From the IMG/VR virus record IMGVR_UViG_3300021142_001958, positions 1-27,320 of that record: a stretch of 27,320 nt of DNA, one strand, 5' to 3'. Shown piece after piece: positions 23,167 through 27,320 of the stretch (position 1 is its first letter; each line of letters starts with the position of its first letter). Position numbers and translations under genes: made by a program. The notes under the pieces were generated by a model. The model worked only from the letters and a program-made list of their open reading frames with translations, had not been told where the DNA came from and ran no database searches. Source of the stretch: a virus.

Positions 23167-23779
23167 ATATTTTATGTTTACAATTATCAAAATGATATCT
23201 TGTCATATTCCCACCTCCACCAGATATTCCACAATGAGGACAAGTAATATTTTTTATATTTCTAGTTTTATATAATCGTCCTTCTTTATATTCTGGTTTC
23301 GAGTCTTCTGGATATATATGATATGATTTTTCATCATCGTGATACCACCGTTTACCTATACAATGTTTTCCTCCAGTATCTTTAAATTTTTGTATAGTAT
23401 CTTCAGTATATACTCCTACTTTTCCTTTGTTCCAAGGAAGTTGTCCTGTTTTCTTGCCCTTATTCCAAGGTGTGTATGGTTTTCCTTTATTCCACGGTGT
23501 TCCACCAGATAGACCTTCACCACCATCTGTCATATTTCTTAGAATGCCTGTGTTGTTATCTTTTCTACCAAACCATCTAATGTAGTATCGTTCTTGAATG
23601 AACGCTTGACATTCGGTTAGGTTCTGTGATATAATAATGTTTCTGTTTAGGTCTTTTGGAACTGGAATATTTCCATGTTTCTGAAATCTTCTTTTTCCAG
23701 AACCTTTACCGACATAATATGGAGTGAAATCTTCTCTTAAATAGAGATAGACATAAAAGTGTGACTGATAAATACTCAT
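23165..23779 (-). CDS. GIY-YIG homing endonuclease with C-terminal zinc finger (HEG2)
   Basis: A 204-residue GIY-YIG nuclease starting at the ATG at 23779, which has AGGAG eight bases upstream; the frame extends to 23821 but without homology. Motifs are YVYLYL, YYVGKG (21-26), catalytic-type E63 in [14 protein letters not shown], and [15 protein letters not shown]. Next come NUMOD3-like repeats of the type PWNKGK (three copies). A C-terminal zinc finger, [12 protein letters not shown]...HFDNC, completes it. The nuclease domain is close to HEG1. It lies convergent with pmoC just past the pmoC stop, and a second pmoC 3' end lies 0.7 kb beyond its promoter, suggesting it homes into the pmoC region. 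Confidence 0.9.
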   Translation of the reverse strand: MSIYQSHFYVYLYLREDFTPYYVGKGSGKRRFQKHGNIPVPKDLNRNIIISQNLTECQAFIQERYYIRWFGRKDNNTGILRNMTDGGEGLSGGTPWNKGKPYTPWNKGKKTGQLPWNKGKVGVYTEDTIQKFKDTGGKHCIGKRWYHDDEKSYHIYPEDSKPEYKEGRLYKTRNIKNITCPHCGISGGGGNMTRYHFDNCKHKI

Positions 23780-23783
23780 GCTG

Positions 23784-23834
23784 ATACTCCTGTTTAGTAT
23801 TAGAACCCATAGATACGCCAATATCGTGATGGGT
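23784..23834 (-). promoter_or_regulatory. Two-hairpin leader of HEG2
   Basis: Read on the minus strand: outer stem ACCCAT/ATGGGT (23834-23829 with 23810-23805), inner GATA/TATC (23825-23822 with 23815-23812), then a second stem ATACT/AGTAT (23800-23796 with 23788-23784). The AGGAG ribosome site (23791-23787) lies partly in this stem. Same plan as the HEG1 leader, with compensated changes. Likely delays translation. Confidence 0.6.
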
Positions 23835-23851
23835 ATTTTTATTGACTATGG

Positions 23852-23859
23852 TATTTATA
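23852..23859 (-). promoter_or_regulatory. T4-type late promoter for HEG2
   Basis: TATTTATA on the plus strand, i.e. TATAAATA on the minus strand, starting 80 bases upstream of the HEG2 ATG. As for HEG1, the endonuclease appears to be a late gene. Confidence 0.65.
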
Positions 23860-23875
23860 TAATGAGGATTAAATA

Positions 23876-24049
23876 ATGAAAACTATCTTTGAAAAAGAAT
23901 ATTGTGGTGAATCTCTTTCTGATATAGAAAGAGATATTAACGAAGCATTTTCGGATCAATTCAATCCTGTTATGCGTGAGATTCCAGTAGATGATTGGGG
24001 ATTTCCAAAAGGAGACATTAAAGTTACTATTGTGTGGAGTAATGATTAA
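23876..24049 (+). CDS. Small conserved-type phage protein
   Basis: A 57-residue protein (starts MKTIFEKEYCGE). GAGG lies 8 bases upstream. The pattern FEKEYCGESLSDIERDINEAF, then FNPVMREI and KVTIVW, resembles small hypothetical proteins common in T4-like cyanophages as I remember them. Function unknown. First of three overlapping plus-strand small genes between HEG2 and the pmoC remnant; its stop overlaps the next ATG (TAATG). Confidence 0.6.
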   Translation: MKTIFEKEYCGESLSDIERDINEAFSDQFNPVMREIPVDDWGFPKGDIKVTIVWSND

Positions 24050-24258
24050 TGACAAAATATTCTGGAACTAAATGGAATACTGATGAATGTGGTAGGTGTG
24101 GAAAACCACACCATAATTATTCGGGAAAATTTGATAGATTTGGTATAGAATATGTAGTTTGTGGTATAACACATAAACGCATGAATGTTAATCAAACCAC
24201 GGTTCGTGATGTTTTTTATGCAACAAATTGGTATATAGATGGTGATAAGAATGACTGA
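24049..24258 (+). CDS. Small putative zinc-binding protein
   Basis: A 69-residue protein. ECGRCGKPHHNY near the N-terminus and VVCGITHKR further on give C-x-x-C...H and a later C/H that could bind zinc, though a full set of ligands is not certain. GGAG lies 9 bases before the ATG. No family recognised. Overlaps both neighbours. Confidence 0.55.
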   Translation: MTKYSGTKWNTDECGRCGKPHHNYSGKFDRFGIEYVVCGITHKRMNVNQTTVRDVFYATNWYIDGDKND

Positions 24259-24490
24259 ATCCGAACTATTAAAAAAGTATGAGGATGAAGTTAAACAAAT
24301 TCCAGAAATGAGGAATTTAGTTTCCTATAGATGTGAGGATGCTGTAAAAATTATTTCTTTTTTAATTAGTAATTATAATAAATCAGATAATGATTATGTG
24401 TTATTAGGTGTTTGTGTTGCCTTTTTAAAAGGAAGATGTAATCCTGCTATGATTAAAGATATTATTAATGAATGGAAGGAAACTGAATAG
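24251..24490 (+). CDS. Small helical protein of unknown function
   Basis: A 79-residue protein from the ATG at 24251 (MTESELLKKYEDE); a longer frame from 24239 adds four residues but GGTG is placed better for 24251. Mostly helical with a conserved-looking core CEDAVKIISFL. Its stop codon is followed directly by PmoC-like coding sequence from 24498. Its G+C (22% in one sampled line) contrasts with the 43% of the remnant that follows. Confidence 0.5.
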   Translation: MTESELLKKYEDEVKQIPEMRNLVSYRCEDAVKIISFLISNYNKSDNDYVLLGVCVAFLKGRCNPAMIKDIINEWKETE

Positions 24491-24497
24491 GATATCC

Positions 24498-24638
24498 CCT
24501 TTACATTACGGATTTGTGTTCTTCGGATGGTTGGCACTAGCAATTGCAGGAGTTCTTCTCCAAGTGTTTGCCTCATTTGGCAACCTTATTGGCAAAGAAG
24601 TAACTGAAGCAGTAGACAGTGGTCTTATTTCTAAGTAA
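24498..24638 (+). pseudogene. pmoC 3'-end remnant (second, diverged copy)
   Basis: Codons from 24498 read PLHYGFVFFGWLALAIAGVL..., then LIGKEVTEAVDSGLISK and a TAA stop at 24636. This is the C-terminal membrane helix and the canonical tail of PmoC, including the His equivalent to copper-D ligand H216. Over 34 aligned codons with the intact gene, 26 residues are identical but 15 of those 26 codons differ synonymously. No N-terminal part exists. An in-frame ATG at 24468 could give a 56-residue peptide, but its upstream part is not PmoC. A strong terminator follows at once. Confidence 0.9.
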
Positions 24639-24655
24639 ACGTTCTATAAACGGAT

Positions 24656-24680
24656 AAAGGGGGCTTCGGCCCCCTTTTTA
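24656..24680 (+). terminator. Intrinsic terminator after the pmoC remnant
   Basis: AAAGGGGGC (24656-24664), TTCG tetraloop, GCCCCCTTT (24669-24677), followed by TTA. A 9-bp perfect stem with stable UUCG-type loop and T-tail; the original terminator of an ancestral pmoC transcript. Confidence 0.9.
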
Positions 24681-24684
24681 TTGC

Positions 24685-24713
24685 TTTACTTTTTTTCAAA
24701 AAGCAGATATTAT
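24685..24713 (+). promoter_or_regulatory. Promoter for the NAD cluster
   Basis: TTTACT (24685-24690), 17 bases, TATTAT (24708-24713). The upstream string TTGCTTTACTTTTT (24681-24694) is identical to one in the gp55 promoter and resembles a MotA box. A transcript would start near 24720, just before a hairpin. Confidence 0.55.
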
Positions 24714-24722
24714 ATATACTAT

Positions 24723-24743
24723 GAGAAGAGATAGACTCTTCTC
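24723..24743 (+). promoter_or_regulatory. 5'-UTR stem-loop before the NMN adenylyltransferase gene
   Basis: Perfect 8-bp stem GAGAAGAG (24723-24730) / CTCTTCTC (24736-24743) with loop ATAGA. Placed at the predicted 5' end of the mRNA and not followed by a T-run, so more likely an mRNA-stabilising element than a terminator. GGGAGG (24757-24762) is the ribosome site. Confidence 0.5.
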
Positions 24744-24767
24744 TTTAACTATACTTGGGAGGCAAGT

Positions 24768-25784
24768 ATGTCAAAAAAATACGATTTAATCGTCTATATT
24801 GGACGTTTTCAACCATTTCATAACGCTCATCATGAAATCCTTTGTAGGGCAAAAGCACTTGCGGAAAAAGTAGTGCTCATTATAGGCTCTTCCCAGCAGC
24901 CTAGAACATATAAAAACCCATTTACTGATTATGAACGTAAGATGCTCATGATTGGTGATTGGGAAGTATCTTCTTATTGTGTCAAAGATTGCATGTATAA
25001 TGATCAAGCATGGGCAGTCAGTATACAAGAAGCTGTCGCAAAAGAAGTTTACAATGCGTTTTACTTGCAAGATAATGTTAAAATTGGTATTATCGGACAC
25101 GAAAAAGACCAATCAAGTTTTTATCTTAAAATGTTTCCTCAATGGGATCACATTGATGTAGAATGCATCGAACCGTTACACTCTACTAATATCAGAGATT
25201 TATATTTCCGTAATGATGTTAATATGAATTTTATTAAAGGTGTAGTACCTACAAAAGTTTTTACTTTTTTGAACGAATTCAAAGACAGTGAATCATATAA
25301 ACAAATAGTCAAAGAACGAGAATTTATTGAAGATTATAAGAAACAATACGCTTCATTTCCTTATCCTCCTACATTTGTAACTACTGATGCAGTTGTTATC
25401 CAATCAGGACATGTTTTGATGATCAAACGTAAATCAGAACCTGGTAAAGGATTATGGGCATTACCCGGAGGATTTCTGAACGCTGATACAGACAAAAGTA
25501 TGATCGATTGTTGTATTAGAGAATTGAAGGAGGAAACTGGTATTAAAGTGCCCGTTCCTGTATTGAAAGGAAACATAACAAATTCTAAAGTTTTTGATGC
25601 TATTGGGCGTAGTGCTAGAGGCAGAACAATAACCCATGCATTTAAGATAGTTTTGCCTGATGGAGAACTTCCAAAAGTGAAAGGTTCAGACGATGCGGAA
25701 AAAGCTAAATGGGTTCCTATTTGGGAATTACAATCTGAAGATTGTTTTGAGGATCATTATGATATCATTTCTTATTTCGTTTGA
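24768..25784 (+). CDS. nadM: Bifunctional NMN adenylyltransferase/Nudix hydrolase
   Basis: A 338-residue two-domain protein. The N-terminal nucleotidyltransferase domain has the phosphate loop YIGRFQPFHNAHHE (HxGH-like) and, later, HSTNIRDLY (the ISSTxIR-like motif). It joins NMN to ATP to give NAD. The C-terminal Nudix domain has GLWALPGGFLN followed by RELKEETGI; the core REXXEE is intact, but the first glutamate of the Nudix box is not in the usual place (spacing longer by two). Similar fusions occur in Vibrio phage KVP40-type viruses. Next in the cluster are an RlaP-like gene and nadV. Confidence 0.92.
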   Translation: MSKKYDLIVYIGRFQPFHNAHHEILCRAKALAEKVVLIIGSSQQPRTYKNPFTDYERKMLMIGDWEVSSYCVKDCMYNDQAWAVSIQEAVAKEVYNAFYLQDNVKIGIIGHEKDQSSFYLKMFPQWDHIDVECIEPLHSTNIRDLYFRNDVNMNFIKGVVPTKVFTFLNEFKDSESYKQIVKEREFIEDYKKQYASFPYPPTFVTTDAVVIQSGHVLMIKRKSEPGKGLWALPGGFLNADTDKSMIDCCIRELKEETGIKVPVPVLKGNITNSKVFDAIGRSARGRTITHAFKIVLPDGELPKVKGSDDAEKAKWVPIWELQSEDCFEDHYDIISYFV

Positions 25785-25792
25785 GGTTCATT

Positions 25793-26674
25793 ATGAGTTC
25801 TTATATTAAACAATTACAAGATCAATTAAATACGCCTAAATGGTTAATTGATAATATTCTCTTTGAAGGATTGACTGGATCTGTATGTTATGGAGTTTCT
25901 AACGATACTTCTGATATGGATATCGTAGGTTTCTGTATTCCTCCAAAAGAATTAATATTTCCACATTTAGCTGGAGAAATATTTGGGTTTGGTACTCAAC
26001 TTAAACGGTTTGACGTTTTCCAACAGCACCGTATTGAAAAAGATAGAAAGACATATGATTTTACCATTTATTCTATCGTAAAGTTTTTCCAACTTGTTAT
26101 GGAAAATAATCCTAATATGATTGATGCTTTATTTTTACCAAGAAATTGTGTATTGCATTCAACGCATATCTATGAACATTTAAGAGATAATAGAAAAATA
26201 TTCCTCCATAAAGGTTCTTGGTTTAAATTTCGTGGATATGCATATTCGCAATTATCTAAGATTAAAAGTAAGTCAAATGCTTCTAATCCTAAAAGAGCAG
26301 AAACAATAGAAAAATTTGGATACGATACTAAATTTGCATATCATATAGTTAGACTTCTTTTAGAAGTTGAACAGATTATGGCAGAAGGAGATTTGGATCT
26401 TCAAAGAAATTCAGAAATTCTGAAAAGTATTAGAAAAGGAGAATGGAAATTAACTGATCTGGAGTCTTGGTTTGATAGTAAAGAAAAGGCTTTGGAAGGT
26501 TTATATACAACGTCTAAGTTACCAGAAAGACCTAGAGAAAATAAAATTAAGGCGCTTCTCATGGAATGTCTCGAAATGCATTACCAAGATTTGAGTTCAA
26601 TCATTAAGGTCGCTCCAGAAGTTAATTCAATAGTTCATGATTTAGAATTATTGATTGAAAAATATAAGGTGTAA
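25793..26674 (+). CDS. RlaP-like nucleotidyltransferase (DNA polymerase beta superfamily)
   Basis: A 293-residue protein from the ATG at 25793; GAGG lies six bases upstream. A TTG 12 bases earlier is possible. The MNT-fold signature is GLTGSVCYGVSNDTSDMDIVGF, the G-S-x-x-Y-G...S-D-x-D nucleotidyltransferase motif (PF10127-like). Members of this family are linked with RNA ligase and predicted to act in RNA repair. Why it lies between nadM and nadV is unclear. Confidence 0.72.
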   Translation: MSSYIKQLQDQLNTPKWLIDNILFEGLTGSVCYGVSNDTSDMDIVGFCIPPKELIFPHLAGEIFGFGTQLKRFDVFQQHRIEKDRKTYDFTIYSIVKFFQLVMENNPNMIDALFLPRNCVLHSTHIYEHLRDNRKIFLHKGSWFKFRGYAYSQLSKIKSKSNASNPKRAETIEKFGYDTKFAYHIVRLLLEVEQIMAEGDLDLQRNSEILKSIRKGEWKLTDLESWFDSKEKALEGLYTTSKLPERPRENKIKALLMECLEMHYQDLSSIIKVAPEVNSIVHDLELLIEKYKV

Positions 26675-26675
26675 T

Positions 26676-27320
26676 ATGTATAAATCAATCATACTTAATT
26701 CAGATTCGTACAAATACAGTATGCCATTTCAATATCCCGAAGGGACGGAATATGTATATTCATATATCGAAAGCAGGGGTGGTCTTTGGGATGAAACTGT
26801 CTTTTTTGGTTTACAAGCTTTCATTAAGGAATATCTACTTGAACCTATAACAAAAGAAGATATTGATATTGCAGAAGAAATTATCACCCAACACGGAGAA
26901 CCTTTTTATAGAGAAGGTTGGGAATATATTCTTAAAGAATATGATGGATATCTTCCTGTAGTAATTAAAGCAGTACCTGAGGGAACAGTAGTTCCTGTTA
27001 AAAATGTATTGGCTACGATAGAAAATACAGATCCAAAATGTTGGTGGTTAACTACGTTTTTGGAAACGTCTCTTCTTAGGGCAATTTGGTATCCAACCAC
27101 TGTAGCTACAAATAGTTGGATGAGTAAGAAAATTATTAAGTATTGGATGAATAAAAATGGTGGATGTAATAGCGTGGATTTCAAGCTTCACGATTTTGGT
27201 GCTAGAGGTGTTTCTAGTCTGGAAAGTTCTGCAATTGGTGGGGCCGCGCACCTCATCAATTTTATGGGTACTGATAACATTAATGGTCTTCTTTTTGCAA
27301 GGGATTATTATAACGCTGGG
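26676..27320 (+). CDS. nadV: Nicotinamide phosphoribosyltransferase (partial, truncated by window end)
   Basis: At least 215 residues, still open at the window end. Starts with MYKSIILNSDSYKYSMPFQYPEG, followed by VYSYIESRGG and later DFGARGVSS (phosphate/substrate binding), as in NAMPT/NadV. It makes NMN from nicotinamide and PRPP; the upstream nadM product converts NMN to NAD. AAGGTG precedes the ATG. One base separates it from the RlaP-like gene. Confidence 0.93.
   Translation, partial: MYKSIILNSDSYKYSMPFQYPEGTEYVYSYIESRGGLWDETVFFGLQAFIKEYLLEPITKEDIDIAEEIITQHGEPFYREGWEYILKEYDGYLPVVIKAVPEGTVVPVKNVLATIENTDPKCWWLTTFLETSLLRAIWYPTTVATNSWMSKKIIKYWMNKNGGCNSVDFKLHDFGARGVSSLESSAIGGAAHLINFMGTDNINGLLFARDYYNAG

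Noticed and set aside
24468-24638. Possible 56-residue gene joining upstream frame to the pmoC remnant
   Set aside because: The ATG lies inside the preceding small gene in another frame and the first ten residues are not PmoC-like; treated as a pseudogene remnant.
22355-24638. pmoC split by a group I intron or intein
   Set aside because: The first pmoC copy is complete with its own stop and terminator, and the second end duplicates residues already present, so splicing is not needed.
1-27320. tRNA genes, CRISPR arrays and insertion sequences
   Set aside because: No cloverleaf/T-loop signature, no regular spaced repeats and no transposase were found by eye; faint tRNAs could be missed without a scan.

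Overview
The window is one contiguous piece of an AT-rich T4-like (Straboviridae/Kyanoviridae-type) contractile-tailed phage genome. This rests on a T4-type core in T4-like order: DNA polymerase gp43 (N-terminal part), RegA, clamp loader gp62/gp44, sliding clamp gp45, DNA ligase, gp46/gp47 recombination nuclease, late sigma factor gp55, UvsW and UvsY. T4-type late promoters (TATAAATA) occur in front of several genes. A particulate methane monooxygenase gene, pmoC, of the methanotroph type (not AmoC) points to a methane-oxidising, probably gammaproteobacterial (Methylococcales-like) host; the host is an inference.

Layout. Positions 9-16472 are almost entirely minus strand. First come gp43, an Sm-like protein, an S-adenosylmethionine decarboxylase homologue (SpeD) and dCMP deaminase. 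Then regA, 62, 44, a DsbA-like protein and 45, interrupted by a plus-strand GIY-YIG homing endonuclease gene (HEG1, 4294-5028). Then a DUF3310-like protein, a glycosyltransferase, a metallophosphoesterase with an unusual N-terminal domain, ligase, peptide deformylase, 46, 47 and 55. Last come a second Sm-like protein, uvsW, uvsY and a virion protein with a tail-tube-like sequence.

Positions 16537-22275 are a tight plus-strand operon of seven overlapping genes: a TET/JBP-like 2-oxoglutarate dioxygenase, a class II glutamine amidotransferase, a TET-associated-type glycosyltransferase, an amidoligase, a low-molecular-weight phosphatase, an alpha-glutamyl/putrescinyl-thymine-pyrophosphorylase-like protein and a P-loop kinase. 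Together these look like a pathway for building a bulky modified base in the phage DNA, by oxidation, phosphorylation, amine substitution, amide ligation and glycosylation.

Positions 22286-24680 hold pmoC behind a T4 late promoter, a bidirectional terminator, a second GIY-YIG gene on the opposite strand (HEG2), three small plus-strand genes, and then the 3' end of a second, diverged pmoC carrying the canonical PmoC C-terminus. The two HEGs share an upstream two-hairpin leader with compensatory base changes.

Positions 24685-27320 hold an NAD-salvage cluster: NMN adenylyltransferase/Nudix, an RlaP-like nucleotidyltransferase and nicotinamide phosphoribosyltransferase (cut by the window end). 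No tRNA, CRISPR array or insertion sequence was recognised by eye. All functional calls are from motif and family recognition without database searches.
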